Below are positions 14,521 to 20,604 of a stretch of 20,604 nucleotides of DNA, one piece after another (within the stretch, counting starts at the first letter, position 1; every line of letters begins with the position of its first letter). The position numbers and the translations under genes were made by a program. Below the pieces are notes generated by a model. That model had not been told where the DNA came from. It saw only the letters and a list, made by a program, of their open reading frames with translations, and ran no database searches. The DNA comes from Treponema sp. (GTDB taxonomy: Bacteria > Spirochaetota > Spirochaetia > Treponematales > Treponemataceae): contig JAGARY010000304.1 of NCBI GenBank assembly GCA_017622055.1, forward strand, positions 1 through 20,604, written 5' to 3'.

Positions 14521-16197
14521 ATGATTTTTTCTATTTTTAAGATTTTTATTTCTAATTTGTTTTCTTTTGGCGGTGCTTTTGGTGAAATTAAAAAAGGTCC
14601 AAAGGGAATTGCAAAGATTATTGGAATTGGGCTTTTAGTTGTTTTTTGCTCGTTTTCGTTCATTTCTATGACTTTAATGTCTACTTATAATATTTACACT
14701 TTTTATAAGTCTATGGATATGCCTCAGATGACTGTTTTTTTCTTGATGGCTTCTTGTGTTATGGTTTTGTGTTTTTTTGGTTTTGCTTCTATTGCGGGAA
14801 ACTATATTACTGGAAGTGGTGAAGAACAGCTTTTGGCAATGCCAATTAAGCCTTTTGATTTGTTTGGTGCAAAGTTTCTTGTTAGTTTAGTAACGGACGC
14901 AATTTTGGGTGTTGTGATTCTTGCTACTGGCTCAATTTTTTATGGAATTTTGGAAGGTTTAGTAAGAAATCCGCTGTTTTATGTGGGATTGTTGGTAAAT
15001 ATTGTTGCAATTCCCTTAATTTCAATTTCTGTAATTTATACACTTTTAGTTTTGGTGTTCTACTTTTTTCCTGTTTTACGAAAGAAAAGTTTGCTAAGTT
15101 TGATAGCTACGGTTTTTATTATATTATTCATCTTTTGTTTTTCGTTGATGTCAAATATGCAAAATCAACTTATTCAGTTTACAGAATCTGTTAGTTCAAT
15201 TAAATTTTTGAATTTTCTTAGTTCGTCATTAACTGGAAACTTTTTGGCCATTTTATTTATGATTGGCCTTTGTGCAATTTGTGGTTTTGTAATTTTGCCA
15301 GTTATTGCACCTTTGTATGTTAAAAGCTTAAATGGTTTTACAGATACAAAAAGTAAGAAAATTAATAAAGACGAAGCAAAAGAATTAATTAGCAAAGCAA
15401 AAGTTCAGTCTCATTTTGGGGCATTGTTGATTCGTGATATTAGAAACTTGAACAGAGAGCCTGCCTTTTTTGCAAATGGTCCACTTTTTGTATTTTTAAT
15501 GCCAGCAATTTTTGTAATTTCATTTTCGGTTGGATTTATTGGCGAAGGTGGAGCTATGAATGAACTGTTTGAAGTGATTAGAAATGAATTTGTTTCTATG
15601 GATCCAGGTTTATACGAAACAATAAAATATTTTGTTGCTTTGTCTGTGGGGCTTTTTTCTGTTTTTATGGGAAACGGAACTGGAATTTCTGCAACGGCAA
15701 TTTCTAGGGAAGGAAAAAATCTTAGCAATTTAAAAGCAATGCCAATTGATATTGCAGATTTACTAAAAGCAAAAATTGTTCATTCTATGATTTATTGTGT
15801 TATTGGCTGTTTGATTATGACAATTATGTTGATTGTTGGCGTGTTGATTATTCAAATTCCTTTTTCTGTTTTTGATATTTTGCAGATTTTTGTTTTGGCA
15901 ATGATTTTGAATCTTTCAATTTCGTTTTTGCTAGTTTTGATTGAAATGTTTTTAGATACAATTAAGCCAAAATTAAATTGGGAAAATCCTAATGCTTGTG
16001 TAAAACAAAACATGAACACAATGATTGCAATGTTAATTTCGATTTTAATAATTGGAATTGTAGCTGTTCTTGGAATTTTTGTTATTCCTCGTGAATCTGT
16101 GGGAATTTTGATTTTAAGTGCAGTTTTCTTAATTCCTTGTGCACCAATTGGTTCGGGATATTTTAAATATGCACCAAAAAAGATTAAAAGAATGTAA
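14521..16197 (+). CDS. ABC exporter permease
   Basis: This 558-residue protein with about twelve hydrophobic segments is the membrane partner of the preceding ATPase. It looks like the large two-half exporter permeases annotated as putative ABC exporter. The first half has helices near residues 36-60, 75-100 and 120-240. A soluble basic linker around residues 280-310 (TDTKSKKINKDEAKELI) precedes the second half. The segment ISREGKNLSNLKAMPID is the conserved cytoplasmic coupling loop of this family; an equivalent (GSGEEQLLAMPIK) occurs in the first half, showing the internal duplication. The start ATG is 10 bases after the ATPase stop with a weak GCGGG upstream. No extracellular protein gene is adjacent, so the transported compound cannot be named. 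Confidence 0.85.
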   Translation: MIFSIFKIFISNLFSFGGAFGEIKKGPKGIAKIIGIGLLVVFCSFSFISMTLMSTYNIYTFYKSMDMPQMTVFFLMASCVMVLCFFGFASIAGNYITGSGEEQLLAMPIKPFDLFGAKFLVSLVTDAILGVVILATGSIFYGILEGLVRNPLFYVGLLVNIVAIPLISISVIYTLLVLVFYFFPVLRKKSLLSLIATVFIILFIFCFSLMSNMQNQLIQFTESVSSIKFLNFLSSSLTGNFLAILFMIGLCAICGFVILPVIAPLYVKSLNGFTDTKSKKINKDEAKELISKAKVQSHFGALLIRDIRNLNREPAFFANGPLFVFLMPAIFVISFSVGFIGEGGAMNELFEVIRNEFVSMDPGLYETIKYFVALSVGLFSVFMGNGTGISATAISREGKNLSNLKAMPIDIADLLKAKIVHSMIYCVIGCLIMTIMLIVGVLIIQIPFSVFDILQIFVLAMILNLSISFLLVLIEMFLDTIKPKLNWENPNACVKQNMNTMIAMLISILIIGIVAVLGIFVIPRESVGILILSAVFLIPCAPIGSGYFKYAPKKIKRM

Positions 16198-16204
16198 TTT
16201 TTGA

Positions 16205-16270
16205 TTTAGGGTTTAATACAAACCCTAAAAACGGCCGAGTCAAGGCCTTGAGCAAAGCGTGCCTTGACCG
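16205..16270. repeat. Tandem hairpins downstream of the ABC operon
   Basis: TTTAGGGTTT (16205-16214) and AAACCCTAAA (16220-16229) make a perfect 10-bp stem with a 5-base loop. GTCAAGGC (16239-16246) and GCCTTGAC (16261-16268) form a second stem. TTAATAC and GTATTAA (about 16213-16279) also bracket the second one. Neither is followed by a T run, so a terminator is not clear. The GTCAA...TTGAC hairpin layout recalls the innermost stem at 13311-13343. Confidence 0.55.
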
Positions 16271-16300
16271 GACGTATTAAGACTAAAAATAGAGGAAAAA

Positions 16301-16750
16301 ATGACTTCGGAACAGGCAAAAGAACAGGCAATTAAAAATTTTAAATCTGGAATGAATTGTGCTCAGGCGGTTTCTACTGTTTTTGCGGAATCTTTGGGGG
16401 TTGAAAAAAGCTTTATTCAAAAGATTGCGCAGCCTTTTGGAGGTGGAATGTGCCGAATGCGGGAAGTTTGTGGTTGCGTTAGTGGCATGATGCTTGCTTT
16501 GGGGCTTTACAAAGGTTCTGATTCAGATTCCAAAGAGGCAAAAGATGAAGTTTATGCAATTGGGCAAAAACTTGCAAAGGAATTTGAAGATGCAAATGGT
16601 TCAATTGTTTGTGGCGAACTTTTGGGAATAAAAAAAGGTTCCCCTGTTTCTGAAGCGCGGACAAATGAATATTATAAAAAGCGCCCTTGCGGGGAACTTT
16701 GCGGAATGGCCGCAGAAATCTTTCAAAAATATCTGGATTCTGCGGAGTGA
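16301..16750 (+). CDS. C-GCAxxG-C-C family protein
   Basis: This 149-residue cysteine-rich protein matches the C-GCAxxG-C-C family (putative redox proteins, named for their cysteine pattern). Visible family cysteines are Cys20 in GMNCAQAV, Cys51 after FGGGM, the CGCVSG motif (57-62), Cys104 in VCGELLG, and Cys130 and Cys134 in PCGELCG. The pattern suggests metal or Fe-S binding or thiol redox activity, but no reaction is established for the family. There is no signal peptide. GAGG eight bases before the ATG supports the start. It appears monocistronic and lies between the hairpins behind the ABC operon and a dispersed repeat. Confidence 0.9.
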   Translation: MTSEQAKEQAIKNFKSGMNCAQAVSTVFAESLGVEKSFIQKIAQPFGGGMCRMREVCGCVSGMMLALGLYKGSDSDSKEAKDEVYAIGQKLAKEFEDANGSIVCGELLGIKKGSPVSEARTNEYYKKRPCGELCGMAAEIFQKYLDSAE

Positions 16751-16794
16751 TAGTGCGGGAATGACAAACGCAAATGACACAAATTCCTTCACCC

Positions 16795-16826
16795 CGTCAT
16801 TGCGAGCGCAGCGAAGCAATCCACGA
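16795..16826 (+). repeat. GTCATTGCGAGCG dispersed repeat copy
   Basis: This copy reads CGTCATTGCGAGCGCAGCGA followed by AGCAATCCACGA and is the best-preserved one in the window. A GTGCGGGAATGAC segment at about 16753-16765, also typical of intergenic repeats, lies just upstream. The copy ends three bases before the DUF1893 stop codon. Confidence 0.8.
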
Positions 16827-16829
16827 CAT

Positions 16830-17273
16830 TCAGGACAATACTAAATCAGAGAATTTGCCCGACAATCTTTCTAATTCAGCTTTTATGTCTTCCAACGCTT
16901 TGATTGGAGAGCCAGAACGAATTACCGCTTTTTCCATTGGGCAAATGTCGGTGTTTTGGCGGTTTTGAATTGTGTCTGCAAAGGTGTCGGCACTGTATGT
17001 TATTTCCGCGCGATCCAAAATCTGTATTGCAAGCTTAGCCATAACCGTCGCGTGCACATGTTTTACACCAAGCAACACATACAAAAACGCTGCAGCACGA
17101 CCAACAATTTTATCGCAAGCAGAATAATCAGAAAAATCTTTGTCCCCTTCTGCAAGTTCAACAAGTTTTTTAATTCCAGTTTGGTCGCTAGTAAAAACAT
17201 CATCACCTTTACACAAAACCAAAGTGCAGTTTTCTTTTTGGAATATTTCTTTTGCTTTTTCTAAATCTGTCAT
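16830..17273 (-). CDS. DUF1893 family protein
   Basis: This 147-residue protein fits the DUF1893 family, whose Thermotoga member TM1506 was, from memory, found to have a cytidine-deaminase-like fold. Family features are the ENCTLVLCKGDDVFTSDQTGIKKL start, the DKIVGRAAAFLYVLLGVKHVHA block, which contains the HVHATVMAK segment, and the C-terminal CPMEKAVIRSGSPIKAL block. Cys, His and Glu residues are present, but I do not see the deaminase HAE-PCxxC pattern, so catalytic activity is uncertain. Its ATG overlaps the mnmA stop by one base (TAATG), with AGGA inside the end of mnmA, so the two are translationally coupled. A link to tRNA modification or a related nucleotide step is a context inference. 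Confidence 0.85.
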   Translation of the reverse strand: MTDLEKAKEIFQKENCTLVLCKGDDVFTSDQTGIKKLVELAEGDKDFSDYSACDKIVGRAAAFLYVLLGVKHVHATVMAKLAIQILDRAEITYSADTFADTIQNRQNTDICPMEKAVIRSGSPIKALEDIKAELERLSGKFSDLVLS

Positions 17274-18448
17274 TATTTTCCTACCTTGGCAATAATTCCG
17301 CCGCCAATAATTACACCGTCTTTGTACATTACAACCGATTGTCCTGGTGCAATGGCCCGTTGTTGTTCTTCAAAAGTTACTTTCCAAGAAGTTCCACAAA
17401 AATCTTGAATTTCGTCTTCTTTTGGCACATATTTTTCAATGATTGCTTTTACAGGGCGGCTTGCAAGTCTAATTTTTACCATTGCTTCTACAGGCTCAGA
17501 TGGTTCCACATCTCCTGGCCAAACAAAATTATCTGCAATTAAATAAGGAGCGTTTAAGGCATCATTTGGAGCCAAAACAACAATGTTCTTTTTAGCATCA
17601 ATTGCTTGAACATAAACCGGGTAGCTTACAGCAACACCAAGCCCTCGTCGTTGGCCAATTGTGTAATGCTCAATTCCCTTGTGTTTGCCCAAAACTTTTC
17701 CGTCCAAATCTACAATATCACCAGGAACGCTAGGTTTATCAGAAAAAATCATATCAAAAAATTCTTCACCAACAAAATCCTGACTTTCTTTACGTTTTGC
17801 CGCTGCAAGATTTGCTTTTTCGGCAAGTTCAAAAACTTCTTTTTTTGTAATATTTGCCAGCGGGAACCTAACTTTTTCTAAAATTATAGAAGGAATTCTG
17901 TACAAAAAGTAAGTTTGATCTTTTGTAACGTCAGTTGCGCCACTAATCATACAAGGTTTACAGTCAGTTCCAAAAAGGCCACTTTCTGGACGAACAATTT
18001 TTGCGTAATGACCAGTACAAAAATAATCAAAAGGAACATTCAATTTTTCAAGACCTTTTAAAAAAGCCCCAAATTTTACAGTTGCATTACACTGAATGCA
18101 AGGATTTGGCGTGCGTCCCGAACGATACTCATTTTTAAAATAACTAAGCACAAAATCCTGATATTCTTGCTTTACATCAACCACATAATATTCCATTCCG
18201 TGTTGTTCACAAAAAGCCCGACATTCTTCAATATTTTTTAATTCCGCAGGGCTATAACAACTTGGAGGCAATTCTTCTATATTAACACCTTCTGGAAGTT
18301 TTCCGTCCCAAAGACTCATTGTGGCACCAATTACTTTGCAACCACGTTCAAGTAACAAAAGTGCAGTTAAAGTTGAATCAATGCCACCAGACATTCCAAC
18401 AATAACAGTGTCTCCGGCTTTTGGCATTTCTTGTTCAATGTAATTCAT
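17273..18448 (-). CDS. mnmA: tRNA-specific 2-thiouridylase MnmA, variant cysteine set
   Basis: This enzyme of about 391 residues activates U34 of Lys, Glu and Gln tRNAs with ATP and inserts sulfur to make 2-thiouridine. The PP-loop SGGIDS is at 20-25. TPNPCIQCN (113-121) holds the first catalytic cysteine (Cys120) in a CxxC with Cys117. GATDVTKDQTYFLY (170-183) and the HYTIGQRRGLGV block (261-272) are canonical, and the C-terminal beta barrel follows. The usual second cysteine in the SQxICF motif is absent: the segment reads KESQDFVGEEF (220-230). An extra CKPC is at 163-166. The start is uncertain: ATG 18448 has an extended -10 (TGC-TATATT) 7 bases upstream and no ribosome-binding site; ATG 18427 is also possible. 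It is coupled to DUF1893. Confidence 0.93.
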   Translation of the reverse strand: MNYIEQEMPKAGDTVIVGMSGGIDSTLTALLLLERGCKVIGATMSLWDGKLPEGVNIEELPPSCYSPAELKNIEECRAFCEQHGMEYYVVDVKQEYQDFVLSYFKNEYRSGRTPNPCIQCNATVKFGAFLKGLEKLNVPFDYFCTGHYAKIVRPESGLFGTDCKPCMISGATDVTKDQTYFLYRIPSIILEKVRFPLANITKKEVFELAEKANLAAAKRKESQDFVGEEFFDMIFSDKPSVPGDIVDLDGKVLGKHKGIEHYTIGQRRGLGVAVSYPVYVQAIDAKKNIVVLAPNDALNAPYLIADNFVWPGDVEPSEPVEAMVKIRLASRPVKAIIEKYVPKEDEIQDFCGTSWKVTFEEQQRAIAPGQSVVMYKDGVIIGGGIIAKVGK

Positions 18449-18543
18449 AAAGTAAAATATAGCACAATCAAAAAAAAAATAGTAGAGGAAAGTTGGGCCC
18501 AAATGCATTGGAATTTCCTAACAGTTAGTCCACAAACTCCTTT

Positions 18544-18576
18544 ATGTCATTGTGAACAGAAGACAAAGTAATCCAG
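18544..18576 (+). repeat. Degenerate dispersed-repeat copy
   Basis: ATGTCATTGTGAACAGAAGA followed by CAAAGTAATCCAG keeps the GTCATTG start and AATCCAG end of the family but has lost the GCGAGCG core. The remainder of the 292-bp gap between mnmA and the binding-protein gene is AT-rich and holds the promoter at 18678. Confidence 0.5.
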
Positions 18577-18677
18577 AAAATAATTTGTCACATCTTTTTT
18601 TTCTCTTAATTTTAACATAATTAAGTAATTTTTGATTAAAAATTTTAATATTTAGGTAAAAATTCATATTTTTAAAC

Positions 18678-18705
18678 TTGATTTAAAGTAAATATGATGT
18701 ATTAT
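18678..18705 (+). promoter_or_regulatory. Promoter of the sugar ABC importer operon
   Basis: TTGATT (18678-18683) and TATTAT (18700-18705) with a 16-base spacer precede the binding-protein gene. The leader is about 28 bases and has a strong AGGAGG (18730-18735) five bases before the ATG. Confidence 0.6.
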
Positions 18706-18740
18706 TTAAGTATGCAAAGTTAATTTGTAGGAGGAAATGA

Positions 18741-20129
18741 ATGAAAAAATTAAGTAAAATCGTGTTAACAGTTACAATGATTGCTTCATTAGCAACTGTA
18801 ATGGGTTGTTCAAAAAAAGAAGGAACAACAAACAAAAGTAGTTCAGCTGTAAAATACACTGATATCGAATTGGGGAAAACTGATACAGATTTAACAGCAA
18901 CTATTAAAATGCTCACTCATCGTACAGATATGTTAAACGATGAATATTCAGGAAAAACATTTGCAGCGTACTTAGCAGAATTTAATAAACTTTATCCTAA
19001 TATTACTGTAGAAATTGAAGGAATTACAGATTACGCAAGTGTTGCACTTCTTCGCTTACAAGGTGGAGACTGGGGCGACATTATGATGATTCCTGCTTTA
19101 GATAAAAAAGATTTAGGAACATACTTCTTACCATTCGGAACTGTAGAAGAAATGGATAGCCAAATTAAATTTGCTTCACAATGGGCTTATGACGGAATTT
19201 GTTATGGTGTTCCAACAACAGGTAATGCACAAGGTGTTCTTTACAACAAAAAAGTATTTGAAAAAGCTGGAATTACTTCTATTCCAAAAACAACAGCAGA
19301 ATTCATTAGTGCTCTTGAAGCTATCAAAGAAAAAACAGATGCAATTCCATTATATACAAACTACGCTGCTGGTTGGACAATGGGTGCTTGGGATGCTTAC
19401 TTAGGTGGTTCTGCAACAGGTAGTGCAGATTACATGAACAACACATTAATCCACGAAAAAAATCCATTCAGAAATTACGGTGATGATACACACGCTTATG
19501 CAGTTTACAAAGTTTTGTATGATGCAACAGCAAAAGATTTAATTGAAGATGACTATACAACAACAGACTGGGAAGGTTGTAAAGGTATGATTAACCGTGG
19601 TGAAATTGGAACAATGGTTTTAGGTTCTTGGGCATTTACACAAATGCAAGGTGCAGGTCCTAACCCAGATGATATTGGATATATGTCATTCCCAATCACA
19701 ATCAACGGAAAACAATATGCTTCTGCAGGTCCAGACTACAACTTTGGTATTAATGCAAACGCTTCTGATGATAACAAAAAAGCTGCTATGATTTTTGTAA
19801 AATGGATGACAGAAAAATCTGGATTTGCATATAACGAAGGTGGAATTCCAATTTCTGCAAACGATAACAACTACCCTGCTGCTTACGCTGCATTTGCTGA
19901 AAACAATGTAGAATTTGTTGCAGATAATCCTGCTCTTGCTGGTGAAGAAGATTTCTTAAACTCATTAAATGCAGAATCTGAATTAAACATCAACAACGGT
20001 GGAAACCTCAAAGTTCAAGAAATTATTGAACACGCAGACAGAGGAACAAAAACATTTGATGAAATTATGAATGACTGGAATGCAGCTTGGACAAGAGCTC
20101 AAGAAAGTGAAGGAATTTCTACAAACTAG
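18741..20129 (+). CDS. ABC transporter extracellular solute-binding lipoprotein
   Basis: This 462-residue protein is a family 1 (sugar-type) solute-binding lipoprotein. The signal peptide ends in the lipobox TVMGC, so Cys23 is the predicted lipidated residue anchoring it to the membrane surface. The mature start is Ser/Lys/Thr rich. Next come FNKLYPNITVEIEGITDY and GDWGDIMMIPALDK, matching the first lobe of this family, then GVLYNKKVFEKAGI and IPKTTAEFISALEAIK, which are hallmark segments of sugar-binding proteins. GYMSFPITINGKQYASAGPDYNFGINA and the EIMNDWNAAW end complete the fold. The length is normal. The strong ribosome-binding site and A-rich codons suggest high expression. An intrinsic terminator separates it from the permease, the usual way of making more binding protein than permease. 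The sugar is unknown. Confidence 0.93.
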   Translation: MKKLSKIVLTVTMIASLATVMGCSKKEGTTNKSSSAVKYTDIELGKTDTDLTATIKMLTHRTDMLNDEYSGKTFAAYLAEFNKLYPNITVEIEGITDYASVALLRLQGGDWGDIMMIPALDKKDLGTYFLPFGTVEEMDSQIKFASQWAYDGICYGVPTTGNAQGVLYNKKVFEKAGITSIPKTTAEFISALEAIKEKTDAIPLYTNYAAGWTMGAWDAYLGGSATGSADYMNNTLIHEKNPFRNYGDDTHAYAVYKVLYDATAKDLIEDDYTTTDWEGCKGMINRGEIGTMVLGSWAFTQMQGAGPNPDDIGYMSFPITINGKQYASAGPDYNFGINANASDDNKKAAMIFVKWMTEKSGFAYNEGGIPISANDNNYPAAYAAFAENNVEFVADNPALAGEEDFLNSLNAESELNINNGGNLKVQEIIEHADRGTKTFDEIMNDWNAAWTRAQESEGISTN

Positions 20130-20141
20130 TTTTTAGGATAT

Positions 20142-20173
20142 AGGGGCAAGGATTTTCTTTTGCCCCTTTTTTT
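20142..20173 (+). terminator. Intrinsic terminator between binding protein and permease
   Basis: AGGGGCAA (20142-20149) pairs with TTGCCCCT (20160-20167) around a 10-base loop, followed by a T run to 20173. It lies 13 bases after the binding-protein stop and 22 before the permease start. Partial read-through would explain unequal expression within the operon. Confidence 0.88.
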
Positions 20174-20195
20174 AAGTACACTTGTAGGAGTTTTT

Positions 20196-20604
20196 ATGAG
20201 TAACACAAAAAAGTTATCAATAAAATTTAATTCATCAAAAACACAAAAAATTGTAATTATTTGTCTTTTTTTGATAATACCACTCTCTTTATTATTTATT
20301 TTTACATATTTGCCTTTTGGCGAAATGATTAGTTATAGTTTTTACAAAATGAAATACATTGGTTCTAGAACTTTTGTAGGATTAAAAAATTATAAAGAAT
20401 TATTTTCTAGAAGTGATATTTTTAATTCGTTGAAAATAAGTTTGTATTACATGGGTGGATCTGTAGTTCAATTAGTATTGGCACTTTTATTGGCAACACT
20501 TTTAAGTTTTAAAACAAAACTTGGAAGTTTATTTAAAGGTGTAATGTTCTTTCCATATTTGATTAATGGAATTGCAATTGGATTTATTTTTAAATTCTTT
20601 TTTA
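20196..20604 (+). CDS. Sugar ABC transporter permease (partial, runs off the window)
   Basis: The frame from ATG 20196 stays open for 136 codons to the window edge. TAGGAG ends five bases upstream. The product is the first permease of a sugar importer (MalF/UgpA type). A cytoplasmic N-terminus rich in Lys is followed by a helix (LFLIIPLSLLFIFTYLPFGE), then SFYKMKYIGSRTFVGLKNYKELF, the family's signature region, and two further helices. It forms an operon with the binding protein. The C-terminal part, including the EAA loop that contacts the ATPase, lies outside the window, as would the second permease gene. Confidence 0.9.
   Translation, partial: MSNTKKLSIKFNSSKTQKIVIICLFLIIPLSLLFIFTYLPFGEMISYSFYKMKYIGSRTFVGLKNYKELFSRSDIFNSLKISLYYMGGSVVQLVLALLLATLLSFKTKLGSLFKGVMFFPYLINGIAIGFIFKFFF

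Overview
The window is an AT-rich bacterial chromosome segment of roughly 30% G+C by eye, with ordinary bacterial housekeeping and transport genes. Gene content (HtpG, thiamine pyrophosphokinase, a long MnmA, NhaC, an NSS symporter, DUF4867 and DUF1893 proteins, a sugar ABC importer) and GTCATTGCGAGCG-type intergenic repeats suggest a host-associated spirochaete of the genus Treponema. That is an inference from gene mix and composition: no rRNA or other decisive marker is present.

Layout, left to right. 49-1478 (minus): a HAD-IB phosphatase followed by a PlsC-like acyltransferase, probably a lipid-related pair. 1638-2165 (plus): a small secreted protein of unknown function. 2240-4216 (minus): htpG. 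4385-5899 (plus): an NhaC-type antiporter. 5967-6620 (minus): a DUF4867 protein. 6666-6792: a short palindromic mobile-like repeat. 6900-7529 (plus): thiN. 7633-11663 (plus): a tight run of acyltransferase-3 gene, MATE exporter, folA and a CmpB-like membrane protein. 11754-13147 (plus): an NSS sodium symporter. 13148-13781: 630 bp without a gene, packed with inverted repeats. 13782-16197 (plus): an ABC exporter pair. 16301-16750 (plus): a C-GCAxxG-C-C protein. 16830-18448 (minus): mnmA with a coupled DUF1893 gene. 18741 to the right edge (plus): a sugar-type ABC importer, with binding lipoprotein and the start of its first permease.

The most striking signal is three genes within 4.4 kb (acyltransferase, CmpB-like, NSS) that are each split by a -1 frameshift. 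Each would be repaired by one extra base in a short A or T run. This suggests either systematic homopolymer errors in the assembly or real decay or phase variation. One of the three sits exactly on a TTTAAAT slippery heptamer.

Other points: several genes (ABC ATPase, HAD phosphatase, possibly mnmA) have a -10 box about 6-7 bases before the ATG and no Shine-Dalgarno, as expected for leaderless mRNAs. MnmA lacks the usual second catalytic cysteine and carries an extra CxxC. The ABC importer has a strong intrinsic terminator between the binding protein and the permease. I saw no defence system, CRISPR array, prophage, tRNA or rRNA gene. Most of the window is ordinary core chromosome, and the novelty lies in the repeats, the frameshifts and the MnmA variant.
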